From an uncultured Pelagibacteraceae bacterium (GTDB lineage Bacteria; Pseudomonadota; Alphaproteobacteria; Pelagibacterales; Pelagibacteraceae), in assembly GCA_902595635.1 (NCBI GenBank), contig CACJQT010000008.1:1-59660 (forward strand): a stretch of DNA of 59,660 nt, written 5' to 3'. The notes under the pieces were generated by a model. The model saw nothing but the letters and a program-made list of their open reading frames with translations, was not told where the DNA came from and did no database searches. How positions within the stretch are numbered: position 1 is the first letter of the stretch; every line of letters begins with the position of its first letter. Of the stretch, positions 1 to 9,968 are shown in pieces. The position numbers were made by a program, and so were the translations under genes.

Positions 1-70
1 TGGTGCTACTTTAAGAGAAATGATGCCTTGGATTGCCAAGAAGAAGCTTGTCGATAGCGATAAGAAATAA
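1..70 (+). CDS. ilvC: Ketol-acid reductoisomerase, C-terminal end (partial)
   Basis: Only the last 22 codons are present; the gene begins before the window. The frame starting at base 2 reads a tail containing MMPWIAKKKLVD and ends in TAA. This resembles the conserved C-terminus of IlvC, the NADPH-dependent acetohydroxy-acid isomeroreductase of branched-chain amino-acid synthesis. leuA follows 84 bp downstream on the same strand, which fits a branched-chain biosynthesis cluster. The call rests on a short tail plus context, so it is good but not certain. Confidence 0.72.
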   Translation, partial: GATLREMMPWIAKKKLVDSDKK

Positions 71-154
71 CTTGATGTTAAAATTGGGCTAATTCTCGCA
101 AATTATTTTGCAATCTGAGCGAGAGCATGTATTATGCTCGGGCTAAAAAATACA
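71..154 (+). promoter_or_regulatory. Structured leader before leuA, possible mini leader peptide
   Basis: The ilvC-leuA spacer holds a five-codon frame at 75-92 (ATG TTA AAA TTG GGC TAA) containing two leucine codons. It is followed by an AT-rich hairpin around 100-113 and a clean hairpin, GAGCAT (123-128), loop GTATT, ATGCTC (134-139). No T-tract follows, so this is not a standard terminator. A leucine-responsive leader or translational control of leuA is conceivable. The peptide is very short, and the evidence is only the fold and the context. Confidence 0.25.
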
Positions 155-1729
155 ATGTCAGATAAAGAAAAATTATACATATTTGATACGACAATGCGTG
201 ATGGTGAACAATCACCAGGTGCGTCTATGAGTGTTGAAGAAAAAATTCAGATTTCAAGGGTATTTGATGAAATGGGAATAGATATTGTTGAAGCGGGTTT
301 TCCAATAGCATCACCAGGAGATTTTGAAGCAGTTTCTGAGATAAGTAAAATAATGAAAAACTCAATTCCATGCGGTCTTTCGAGAGCACTTAAAAAAGAT
401 ATTGATGCATGTCATGAATCGTTGAAACACGCTCCAAGATTTAGAATTCACACTTTTATTTCCACAAGTCCTTTACACATGAAACACAAACTTGAAATGA
501 CAAATGAGCAAGTTCTAGATGCAATTAAAGAAAGTGTTACATATGCAAGAAAATTTACTGACGATGTAGAATGGTCCTGTGAGGATGGAACAAGAACTGA
601 TATGGATTTCATGTGCAAAACAGTTGAGCTTGCAATTAAATGTGGAGCTAAAACCATAAATATTCCAGATACAGTAGGATATTCTATTCCCGAAGAATTT
701 GCAAAAACAATTAAACACTTAAAAAATAATGTTCCAAACATAGATAAAGCAATATTATCTGCACACTGTCATAATGATCTTGGTTTAGCAGTAGCAAATG
801 CATTAGCTGGAGTTTCAGAGGGCGTAAGACAAATAGAGTGTACAATTAATGGAATAGGTGAAAGAGCAGGAAATGCTGCATTAGAAGAAGTAGTTATGGC
901 AATTAAAACAAGAAATGATTTAATGCCATATAATACTGGGATTAAAACAGAATTAATAAGCAAAGCCTCGAAAATTGTTTCAAATGCAACTGGTTTTCCT
1001 GTTCAATTCAATAAAGCAATAGTTGGAAAAAACGCATTTGCACACGAGTCAGGAATTCACCAAGATGGAATGTTAAAGAATAGAGAAACTTATGAAATTA
1101 TGACACCAGAAAGTGTTGGAGTAAAGAAAACTTCGCTTGTTATGGGCAAACATTCAGGACGACATGCATTTAAAGATAAATTATCTGATTTAGGTTATTC
1201 AGATCTTACAGACGATATTATCCAAGCTGCTTTCGGAAAATTTAAAGTTTTAGCTGATAAAAAAAAACATATATATGATGAAGATATAGTAGCGTTAGTG
1301 GATGATAGTTTAATTGTAGATAATAAAATAAATGCTATTAATTTAAAATCCTTAAAAGTATTTGCTGGAACAGGGGAACCACAAAAAGCTGAAATGACAT
1401 TAGATGTATACGGTGATATTAAAAATACTACAGAAACAGGAGATGGACCGGTAGATGCAATATTTAAATGTATAAAAAAGTTATTTCCTCACGATGTAAA
1501 ATTGTCTCTTTACCAAGTACATGCGGTAACAGAAGGTACAGATGCTCAAGCAACTGTAAGTGTAAAAATTGAAGAAAATGATAGGACTACAGTAGGTCAA
1601 TCAGCTGATACGGATACTCTAGTTGCATCAGCAAACGCATATTTAAATGCATTGAATAAAATGCTTATAAAACGTGAAAAAAAAGCACCATCTCAAAATA
1701 TTAAACATCAAAAAGTGAAAGGAATATAA
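155..1729 (+). CDS. leuA: 2-isopropylmalate synthase
   Basis: Condenses acetyl-CoA with 2-oxoisovalerate, the first committed step of leucine synthesis, in the cytoplasm. Counting from ATG 155 the protein has 524 residues. The N-terminal TIM-barrel carries DTTMRDGEQSPG (residues 11-22, catalytic Arg15 and metal ligand Asp16), the HCHND metal site (His204, His206) and NGIGERAGN ending at Asn240. The C-terminal third matches the LeuA allosteric domain, so leucine feedback inhibition is expected. An in-frame ATG at 134 would add seven residues, but it lies inside a leader hairpin, and the conserved family start is at 155. mreB begins 4 bp after the stop, so leuA probably shares a transcript with the cell-shape genes. 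Confidence 0.95.
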   Translation: MSDKEKLYIFDTTMRDGEQSPGASMSVEEKIQISRVFDEMGIDIVEAGFPIASPGDFEAVSEISKIMKNSIPCGLSRALKKDIDACHESLKHAPRFRIHTFISTSPLHMKHKLEMTNEQVLDAIKESVTYARKFTDDVEWSCEDGTRTDMDFMCKTVELAIKCGAKTINIPDTVGYSIPEEFAKTIKHLKNNVPNIDKAILSAHCHNDLGLAVANALAGVSEGVRQIECTINGIGERAGNAALEEVVMAIKTRNDLMPYNTGIKTELISKASKIVSNATGFPVQFNKAIVGKNAFAHESGIHQDGMLKNRETYEIMTPESVGVKKTSLVMGKHSGRHAFKDKLSDLGYSDLTDDIIQAAFGKFKVLADKKKHIYDEDIVALVDDSLIVDNKINAINLKSLKVFAGTGEPQKAEMTLDVYGDIKNTTETGDGPVDAIFKCIKKLFPHDVKLSLYQVHAVTEGTDAQATVSVKIEENDRTTVGQSADTDTLVASANAYLNALNKMLIKREKKAPSQNIKHQKVKGI

Positions 1730-1733
1730 TTAA

Positions 1734-2765
<1,032 letters not shown>

Positions 2766-2770
2766 ATATT

Positions 2771-3607
2771 ATGTCAACAGAATCGAGTAGAGATGATTTT
2801 ATTATTGCTATTCGTTCAGCATTTCTAAAAAAAGGAAATAGACAAAAATTTTCTTTATTTACTCTATTAATCATATCCATTTTAGTTTTATCATTAGAGT
2901 ATTTTAAAACTGGTCCAGTTAATCAATTTAGGTCAATTACAAAAGATATTATATTTAGAGGATCATACGTTGCATCAAGCCCATTTAAGTATGTAAAAAA
3001 TAAATATTATCTCTTCCAAGATCATATGAGTATGTACGAAGAGTTTTCAACTTTAAGAGATAAGGACCTTGATCTTGACTCACTCAGAAAAGAAGTTGAT
3101 TTTTATAAGTCAGAAAATGCTCTTTTAAAAAAATTGATAGAGGAGAGAGATCTTTTTTCTAAAGAATATATGCTAACTAAGATTTTAATGGACAAACAAA
3201 GTCCTTATTTGAAGTCACTAATAATTAACAAAGGTCAAAAAAATGGAGTTAAATTAGGATCAGCTGTTAAAGACCGTTTATATTACATTGGAAAGGTTGT
3301 AAATGTTAACTTTTTAAGTTCTAGAGTATTACTGGCTAATGATCTTAATAGCAAAATCCCTATCATTATCGAGCCAAGTGGCGTCAATGCCATACTTTCA
3401 GGAAATGGGAATGATGAGTATGCGGAGCTAGAATACCTACCGAAAGAAAATGAAATAAAACAAAATGAAATTGTATATACCTCTGGATCAGATGGTACAA
3501 TTCCAGCGTCAATTCCTGTAGGAAAAATAATTATTCAAGACAATAAAAAGTATGTGAAGTTTTTTAGTAACTTAAATCAACTTAATTATGTACAGGTAAA
3601 TAAGTAA
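2771..3607 (+). CDS. mreC: Rod shape-determining protein MreC
   Basis: A bitopic inner-membrane protein whose periplasmic part binds and activates PBP2. A short cytoplasmic N-terminus precedes one transmembrane helix (about residues 29-43). A predicted coiled coil follows (about 85-125), then the double beta-barrel domain with a sequence like INKGQKNGVKLGSAV, typical of MreC. The length of 278 residues is typical. It lies 5 bp after mreB, and mreD starts at the next base after its stop, indicating one operon. Confidence 0.93.
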   Translation: MSTESSRDDFIIAIRSAFLKKGNRQKFSLFTLLIISILVLSLEYFKTGPVNQFRSITKDIIFRGSYVASSPFKYVKNKYYLFQDHMSMYEEFSTLRDKDLDLDSLRKEVDFYKSENALLKKLIEERDLFSKEYMLTKILMDKQSPYLKSLIINKGQKNGVKLGSAVKDRLYYIGKVVNVNFLSSRVLLANDLNSKIPIIIEPSGVNAILSGNGNDEYAELEYLPKENEIKQNEIVYTSGSDGTIPASIPVGKIIIQDNKKYVKFFSNLNQLNYVQVNK

Positions 3608-4129
3608 ATGGCTAGGGGAAATATAAAATTTTATCAATTTATATTAAATGGTTTTCCTGTTATTTTGTTATTCTTCTTTGCTTTGACAGGTTACTCATTT
3701 TCATTTCAAATTTTTAAAATTAATATATCTTTTAATTTTATTCATTTAATAGTTTTTTATTGGGTTTTAAGGAAACCCGAAATGCTTGGTTATGGCCTTA
3801 TTTTTTTTGCAGGAGTGATTAATGATGTTGTACAAAATCTACCGATTGGAGTTTCGTCAATAAATTATCTTTTGCTCTGTGTTATTGCATCTTTTTTTAG
3901 GACAAGAACTCTAGTTCCCAATCTAATTTATGATTGGATACTATTCTTTATTGCAATATTAATTGTTAGCTCAATTCATTTTACAGTATTAGCAATTTTC
4001 TTTGATGGAAATATTAGTTATGGAGCTTTAATGTCAACAGCTTTTTTTTCATTTTTAATTTATCCAGCAGTGGCAAAATTATTTAATCAAATTTATTTAT
4101 TAGGTTTAAAACAAGAAAATGTTGAATAG
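3608..4129 (+). CDS. mreD: Rod shape-determining protein MreD
   Basis: A small integral membrane component of the elongasome. The 173 residues are almost entirely hydrophobic, with about five or six transmembrane helices and the family-typical segment around GVINDVVQNLPIG (middle of the protein), where a loop with acidic residues precedes a Pro-Gly-rich turn. The gene follows mreC without a gap, and its last 11 bp overlap the start of the broken PBP2 gene. Position and topology carry the call, since MreD sequences are poorly conserved. Confidence 0.88.
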   Translation: MARGNIKFYQFILNGFPVILLFFFALTGYSFSFQIFKINISFNFIHLIVFYWVLRKPEMLGYGLIFFAGVINDVVQNLPIGVSSINYLLLCVIASFFRTRTLVPNLIYDWILFFIAILIVSSIHFTVLAIFFDGNISYGALMSTAFFSFLIYPAVAKLFNQIYLLGLKQENVE

Positions 4130-5722
4130 AGGAAGAAACATAGAAAAAGGTAGAGTTATAACGAGGAGGATGTTTATACTTGGGAACAATTCTCAAAAAT
4201 TAATTTATATTTACATGAATTAGAAGGTGCAAAACCTGTATTATCAACATCTAGGTTCTATCCCTATGCGAATGATCTAGTACATGTAGTAGGTTATGTG
4301 GGTGACGCTAGTCCAAAAGATCTTGAAAAACCAGAGATAAAAGAAAATTTTGTTCCCGGTCTAAAAGTAGGAAAATATGGAATAGAAAATTCACAAGAGA
4401 AAGTGTTAATAGGTAATTACGGTATTAAAAGATATGAAGTTAATGCATCTGGAAAAAGAATAAGCCAAATAGACTATATTAAAGAAAGGCAGGGCAACAA
4501 AGTAAACTTAACTATAGATATTGAAATTCAAAAATATGCCCAAGAGTTACTCAAAGGAAAAGCAGGCTCAATGTGTGCAATGGATATTTATACCGGCGAA
4601 GTAGTTGCAATGGCATCATCACCAACATATGATCCAAATAAATTTACGCACGGAATTAATCACAAAGATTGGCAAGAAATCAGAAATAATCCTTTAAAAC
4701 CTCTAATAAATAAGTCAATTGCAGGACTTTATTCTCCTGGTTCAACTTTCAAGCCATTAGTTGCACTCGCAGCTCTAGAGTATGGAATTTTAGATCCTAA
4801 TAAAACAATAAGATGTAAAGGTCATAAGCATCCATATGAACTATATGGAGTAAAATATCATTGTTGGAAAAAAGAGGGCCATGGGTATATGAAGTTGAGA
4901 AATGCTATAAAACAATCTTGCGATATTTACTTTTACGAAATGGCAAGATTACTTGGAGTAGATAAATTATCAATAATCGCAAAAAGATATGGTCTTGGAA
5001 CAAATGTACTTGGTGAAACATATAATGATGAAAAAAATGGTTTGGTTCCTGATACAAAATGGAAAAGACGTGTATTGGAGCAAAGTTGGTATTTAGGAGA
5101 AACTGTAATCAACGGTATAGGGCAAGGTTACATTCAAACTACACCACTACAACTTTGTCTAATGACTGCTCAAATTGCAAATGGAGGATATAAAATAAAA
5201 CCTCATATCATCAAAGATGAGACTATAAATTATAATGACGTAATAAATAAAATAAAATTGGATAAATCTAATTTTACTTTGCACGAAAGAAATTACTTAG
5301 ATGACATAAATATTGAATATTATCACAGAATGTATCACAAAAAATCTAATATTAATTTCATATTAGATGCAATGTATGGTTCTACAAATGAACAATATGG
5401 AACTTCATATAAATCTCGTTATGAAGATCCCAATTACCAATTTGCAGGAAAAACTGGAACATCACAGGTTAGAAGAATTACTGATCTTGATAGAGAATTA
5501 GATTTAGATACTGAACAAATTGAATACAAAAAGAGAGACCATGCATTGTATGTTGCTTTTGCACCGTATAAGGATCCAAGATATGCAATAAGTGTAATTA
5601 TTGAACATGGAGGTTCTGGAAGTAAAGCAGCTGCACCACTTGCAAGTAAATTAATTAAAAGAATTATTGATAGACATAAATTAAGAGAACAATTTAATAA
5701 TGGAAATACTAGTTTAGCTTAA
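4119..5722 (+). pseudogene. mrdA: Penicillin-binding protein 2, disrupted by internal deletion
   Basis: PBP2 is the class B transpeptidase of lateral wall growth. ATG 4119 opens a good PBP2 N-terminus (MLNRGRNIEKGRVITRRMF), but that frame stops at 4221-4223 after 34 codons. The other reading frame resumes from codon 4178 as TWEQFSKINLYLHELEGAKP, sequence that normally lies roughly 150 residues further into the protein. The membrane anchor and most of the pedestal domain are missing, and the frames do not match. The transpeptidase domain is intact: active serine in SPGSTFK (Ser codon 4742-4744), the SCD motif and KTGTS near 5450. Translation from GTG 4298 would give an unanchored 474-residue domain. 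Because RodA is intact and PBP2 is normally essential, an assembly collapse or within-population deletion is as likely as true gene loss. Confidence 0.85.
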
Positions 5723-6852
5723 TGTTGAGAGAAAGAATACAAGCAAGTAATTACAGTTTTTTAGATAAATTAAGATCTATTGATTATTTATTAATCTTAC
5801 TAATAATTGCTATAGGATTAATTAGTGTTTTTGCAATTTACTCTACAGAAGGAGGAAAATTTTCTTTTTATACAAAAAATCATATTATTAGATTGTCCGT
5901 ATTTTTTTGTTTATTTTTAGTTTTATCTTTTGTGAGAATTTCAATATGGTATAAAAATGCTTACTTATTTTATTTTGTTGGATTAGTTTTATTAATAACA
6001 GTTTTATTTTTTGGAATTTCAGCATCTGGCGCAACAAGATGGATAAACTTATACTTTTTAAATTTACAACCATCAGAGTTAATGAAGATTGCTGTGATAA
6101 TATGTTTTGCAAGATATTATCACAGAATTCAAAGTTCAGATATTCAAAGCATCAAGTTTTTAATTCAACCAATTATCCTTTTAATAATTCCTTGTTATCT
6201 TGTAATACAGCAACCTGACTTAGGAACCTCTATTTTAATTGCAGGAAGCGGTATTGCTATAATCTGGTTGGCAGGATTAAATATTAAATATTTTGTTTAT
6301 TCGGGATTGTTGTTATTAGTTTCACTACCTTTTGCTATATCTATTTTAAAACCTTATCAAAAATCTAGAATTCTAACTTTCTTTAATCCAGATAGAGACC
6401 CTCTAGGAGCTGGATATCAAATAATTCAATCAAAAATAGCTATTGGATCAGGTGGTTTTTTTGGAAAAGGATACTTAAAAGGAACTCAAAGTTATTTAGA
6501 ATTTTTGCCTGAAAAACATACCGACTTTATATTTACACTTTTTTCAGAGGAATTTGGGTTTCTTGGGTCAATTATACTTTTATTTTTATATATACTATTA
6601 ATTTATAGAATAATAAATGTTGGGCTAGTCTCTAGAAGCTTCTTTGCAAAATTATATTGTTTTGGTTTTGCTACAGCAATTTTCTTATATGTATTTGTTA
6701 ACATAGCAATGGTTTTAGGTATGTTACCTATCGTTGGTGCTCCATTACCTATAATGTCTTATGGTGGATCATCTTTATTATCTATTATGCTGGGATTAAG
6801 TATTGTTATGAGTTGTAAAATATACAATCAAGAGCAAATTTCTGTTTATTAG
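5722..6852 (+). CDS. rodA: Peptidoglycan glycosyltransferase RodA
   Basis: A SEDS-family polymerase that joins lipid II into glycan strands together with PBP2. The 376-residue polytopic protein has about ten transmembrane helices and SEDS signatures: GATRWINL, the QPSELMKIA segment, QPDLGTS, GFFGKGYLKGTQ, and the C-terminal GAPLPIMSYGGSS motif. Its ATG overlaps the PBP2 stop by one base (TAATG), so the two are translationally coupled. Nothing in this gene looks damaged, which makes the lesion in its partner stand out. Its stop abuts the stop of the converging GAF-PP2C gene. Confidence 0.95.
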   Translation: MLRERIQASNYSFLDKLRSIDYLLILLIIAIGLISVFAIYSTEGGKFSFYTKNHIIRLSVFFCLFLVLSFVRISIWYKNAYLFYFVGLVLLITVLFFGISASGATRWINLYFLNLQPSELMKIAVIICFARYYHRIQSSDIQSIKFLIQPIILLIIPCYLVIQQPDLGTSILIAGSGIAIIWLAGLNIKYFVYSGLLLLVSLPFAISILKPYQKSRILTFFNPDRDPLGAGYQIIQSKIAIGSGGFFGKGYLKGTQSYLEFLPEKHTDFIFTLFSEEFGFLGSIILLFLYILLIYRIINVGLVSRSFFAKLYCFGFATAIFLYVFVNIAMVLGMLPIVGAPLPIMSYGGSSLLSIMLGLSIVMSCKIYNQEQISVY

Positions 6853-8142
6853 CTATTTGCCATCTATTGCAACAATAGTTAAATCATCTTTTTGTATATG
6901 ACCAGCACCAAGAATATCATCAATCATTGTTTTTAATCTCTCATTAATTGGAGTTGTTTGATATTTTTTTATATAATTTTCAAATCCTTCAGACCCTAAC
7001 ATTTCTCCACTTGGATTTTTTATCTCAGTAATTCCATCTGTAAAAATATACATTGAGCTATTTTCGAAAGGAATAGTGTGTTCTGGATATTTTGTTTTTG
7101 GCATAATACCTAATGGTGGCCCAGCTTCTGAAAAATTACTAAAAGTTCCATCTGAAGACAATATTAATGGTGGCTCATGACCTGCACTAGATAACAATAG
7201 CTCTTTTTTATTTGAGTCGTATATTCCAATTAGCATAGTAACAAACATACCTCTTGATATAGTTTCACATATCTCATTATTTAATTGAAACAATAGATCT
7301 GATGCTGAAAAATTGGTTTTACTTAAACACCTATACAAGCTAGATGCTTTAGACATTAAGAGCGATGACTTTATTCCCTTTCCAGATACATCTGCAACTC
7401 CAAATCCATATTTTCCATTTCCTAAATCTGAAAAATTATAAAAGTCCCCAGAAACAACTTTTGCTGGTATGTTTATTCCTGAAATAGGAAAATCTTTTTC
7501 TTTATTTTTCGACAATAAAGATCTTTGGATTTCTCCAACGATTTCCACTTCTTTTTGTATTTTATTTTTTTCAACCATTTCTTTTGCCATTTTTGCATTT
7601 CTAATTGCTAAAGCAGCTGGTGCAGAGAGAGTTTCTAGAAGCTTTCTATCATCCTCAATAAATAATTTATCATTAGTTTTTTTATTTAAACAATGAATAA
7701 CACCAATACACTCATTTGCAGCGATCAATGGTGAGCACAATACCGAATATGTTGTAAAATTTGTTTTATTATCTAAATCAAAATAAAATTCAGCTATTTC
7801 TCGAACATCTTTTCTTACATTACCAACACGAATACATTTTCTTTGCTGAACAGCTTTACCCATAACACCGTCTTTTAAATCTAATTCATATTCGTCTAAA
7901 TAATCTTGATGAAGTGAAGCAATACATTCAAATTTTTTCTTTTGCTCATTTATTAGAAAAATGTTTGCAGCTTCCGCATTTAGTCTTGCAATGATAACTC
8001 GTAATGCATTCATCAGAGTGTCATTTAAATCAAGAGATAATGCGAAGTCTTGATTCATTTTTGTGACAAGCTCTAAATCAACATTAACTTGTTCAGCTTC
8101 TTTTTTTGGTTCAATCGGTTTTTTTGATTTAAATAGAAACAT
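6853..8142 (-). CDS. GAF-domain PP2C (SpoIIE/RsbU-type) phosphatase
   Basis: Likely a cytoplasmic phosphatase of a partner-switching pathway that dephosphorylates a STAS antagonist. In the 429 residues a GAF sensor spans about 35-185 and a linker helix about 185-212. The PP2C domain covers about 215-428, with metal motifs SGDFYNF (Asp233), GVADVSGKG (Asp251) and FTDGITE (about 366). No transmembrane segment is seen. It stands alone on the minus strand, tail to tail with rodA. The STAS and kinase genes at 30720-31451 are plausible targets. The GAF ligand cannot be told from sequence. Confidence 0.88.
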   Translation of the reverse strand: MFLFKSKKPIEPKKEAEQVNVDLELVTKMNQDFALSLDLNDTLMNALRVIIARLNAEAANIFLINEQKKKFECIASLHQDYLDEYELDLKDGVMGKAVQQRKCIRVGNVRKDVREIAEFYFDLDNKTNFTTYSVLCSPLIAANECIGVIHCLNKKTNDKLFIEDDRKLLETLSAPAALAIRNAKMAKEMVEKNKIQKEVEIVGEIQRSLLSKNKEKDFPISGINIPAKVVSGDFYNFSDLGNGKYGFGVADVSGKGIKSSLLMSKASSLYRCLSKTNFSASDLLFQLNNEICETISRGMFVTMLIGIYDSNKKELLLSSAGHEPPLILSSDGTFSNFSEAGPPLGIMPKTKYPEHTIPFENSSMYIFTDGITEIKNPSGEMLGSEGFENYIKKYQTTPINERLKTMIDDILGAGHIQKDDLTIVAIDGK

Positions 8143-8187
8143 TTATTTAACTAGTATTTTAAGCAATTTTTGATAAATTTTTCAACA

Positions 8188-8301
8188 ATGGAGATTATAA
8201 TTAATACACCTAATTTATACATTCACCTACAAGATGCAGTTCTAATGGTTCAGTATGTAATAGACGGATTAATTCACATTACATCAAACATTAAATTATA
8301 A
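8188..8301 (+). CDS. Possible 37-residue peptide upstream of pilD
   Basis: An open frame from ATG 8188 to TAA 8301 occupies most of the divergent spacer before the prepilin peptidase gene. It encodes a mildly hydrophobic peptide (starts MEIIINTPN, ends ITSNIKL) with no recognised motif. No clear ribosome-binding site precedes it. It may be chance in AT-rich DNA, and the same spacer must also hold the promoters for the two divergent genes. Listed only because it is open and next to pilD. Confidence 0.2.
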   Translation: MEIIINTPNLYIHLQDAVLMVQYVIDGLIHITSNIKL

Positions 8302-8310
8302 TCAGTTTCT

Positions 8311-9075
8311 GTGGATCTAATATTTGTAATTATTCTCGGGGGTCTTTGGGGAAGTTTTGCAAATGTTTGTATTTATAGACTTCCTATAAATAAGGGAGTT
8401 GTATCAGGGAGATCATTTTGTCCAAATTGTAAAAAATTAATTACTTGGAAAGATAATATTCCTATAATTTCATTTTTATTTTTAAATGGTAAATGTAGAA
8501 ATTGTAAAAAAAAAATTTCGCCCCAGTATTTATTAATCGAGTTAATTACTATTTTATATTTCTTAGTGATTTATCACTTATTTGGTATCACCATAACTAC
8601 CTTGTTGTTTTTAATTTTAGGATTGTCTTTTATTATAATCTTCTTCATAGATTTAAAGCATTATATCATTCCAAATGTACTAACTTTTTCTTTGATGATT
8701 ATTGGTTTCTTAAAGTCTTTTGATCCGAATTTGAATCCAATTTTTCCTAATTTTATCAATTCTTTAATTGGAGGAATTTTTGGTTATTTTGTTATTTGGT
8801 CTATAATTTATTTTTATAAACAAGTTAGAAAAAAAGAAGGTATGGGTTTGGGTGATGCAAAACTTTTATCAGTAATTGGTTTTTGGTTTGGATGGATCTC
8901 GATACCATTCGTAATATTTTTATCTTCAATAATTGCTTTGTTATTTGTAATCCCTAGTCTAATAAAAAAATCGAAAAAACTTTCATCACAGATACCATTT
9001 GGTCCTTACATCATTATTGGCACATTGATATATTTAATTTTTGAAAGTAATATTCAATCTGTAATTTTTTATTAA
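8311..9075 (+). CDS. pilD: Prepilin leader peptidase/N-methyltransferase
   Basis: An aspartyl protease (A24 family) of the inner membrane that cleaves class III signal peptides of pilins and N-methylates the new terminus. The 254-residue protein has several transmembrane helices, the N-terminal cytoplasmic loop with two CxxC pairs (Cys37/40 and 62/65), and the two catalytic aspartates in FIDLKHYIIP (Asp114) and GMGLGDAKL (Asp182). The GTG start at 8311 gives the canonical short N-terminus. Its substrates are encoded at 19542-22273 and 31594-32493. Confidence 0.95.
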   Translation: MDLIFVIILGGLWGSFANVCIYRLPINKGVVSGRSFCPNCKKLITWKDNIPIISFLFLNGKCRNCKKKISPQYLLIELITILYFLVIYHLFGITITTLLFLILGLSFIIIFFIDLKHYIIPNVLTFSLMIIGFLKSFDPNLNPIFPNFINSLIGGIFGYFVIWSIIYFYKQVRKKEGMGLGDAKLLSVIGFWFGWISIPFVIFLSSIIALLFVIPSLIKKSKKLSSQIPFGPYIIIGTLIYLIFESNIQSVIFY

Positions 9076-9089
9076 TCAAAATAATTTAT

Positions 9090-9968
9090 ATGTTTGAAAA
9101 TATAATATCAAATACCTCTAAAACTATAGTTGGCAATGTAGATAAAATTAAATTAACTCTAGCCGCAATCATTTCTGAAGGAAGTATTTTAATTGAAGAT
9201 TATCCTGGCTCAGGAAAAACTACATTTGCTAAAGCAATTACATCAAGCTTAGGACTAAATTTTAAAAGAATTCAATTTACATCTGATTTACTGCCAAGTG
9301 ATGTTCTTGGATTTAATATTTTATCAGAAGATAAGTTAAAATTTCAGAAAGGTCCTATTTTTACAAATATTGTTTTGGCTGATGAACTAAATAGGGGAAG
9401 CCCAAAAGCTCAAAGTGCATTCTTAGAAGCAATGGAAGAAAAAAATGTTACAATAGATGGCGAGAGCTATAATTTACCAGAACCATTTTTTGTCATTGCA
9501 ACTCAAAATCCTATGGATACTTCTGGAACAAGTTCTTTACCAGACTCACAGTTGGATCGTTTTATGATCTCTTATTCACTGTCAGACTTAAACCAAAAAG
9601 AAAAAATTTTAATGTTAAAAACAAATATCTCTTTTTCAAATTCTGCAACTGAAGCAATTAATTGGTCTCAAATTAATGATAAAAAAAAAGCAATCACAAT
9701 AAAAGATGAAATCTATCAATACGTTGTTGAAATAGAACAAATCATTAAAGCTTTAGAGCAAAATATCTATATTTCAGCAAGATGTATGAAGCAAATAATT
9801 GACTTAGCTAAAGGGTGGGCAATTGTTAATGGAAATGAGTATGTTTCTCATCAAGATATAAAAGATACAATACCTTATATTTTAAGGCATAGAATCAAGT
9901 TTTTAAATCAACAGGATAAACTTAGTTATGTTAATAAAGAAATCCTTCAAAAAATTAATATTGGATAA
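9090..9968 (+). CDS. MoxR-family AAA+ ATPase
   Basis: A cytoplasmic AAA+ chaperone-like ATPase. The 292 residues contain Walker A PGSGKTT (39-45), Walker B VLADELNR (Asp98, Glu99), a sensor-1 region ATQNPMD, and the MoxR C-terminal lid with SARCMKQ. It is the first gene of a MoxR-DUF58-transglutaminase set, overlapping the next gene by one base (TAATG). In this arrangement MoxR proteins are thought to assist maturation of neighbouring von Willebrand A proteins or envelope complexes. No specific substrate can be named; a nearby VWA protein is PilY1. Confidence 0.9.
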   Translation: MFENIISNTSKTIVGNVDKIKLTLAAIISEGSILIEDYPGSGKTTFAKAITSSLGLNFKRIQFTSDLLPSDVLGFNILSEDKLKFQKGPIFTNIVLADELNRGSPKAQSAFLEAMEEKNVTIDGESYNLPEPFFVIATQNPMDTSGTSSLPDSQLDRFMISYSLSDLNQKEKILMLKTNISFSNSATEAINWSQINDKKKAITIKDEIYQYVVEIEQIIKALEQNIYISARCMKQIIDLAKGWAIVNGNEYVSHQDIKDTIPYILRHRIKFLNQQDKLSYVNKEILQKINIG

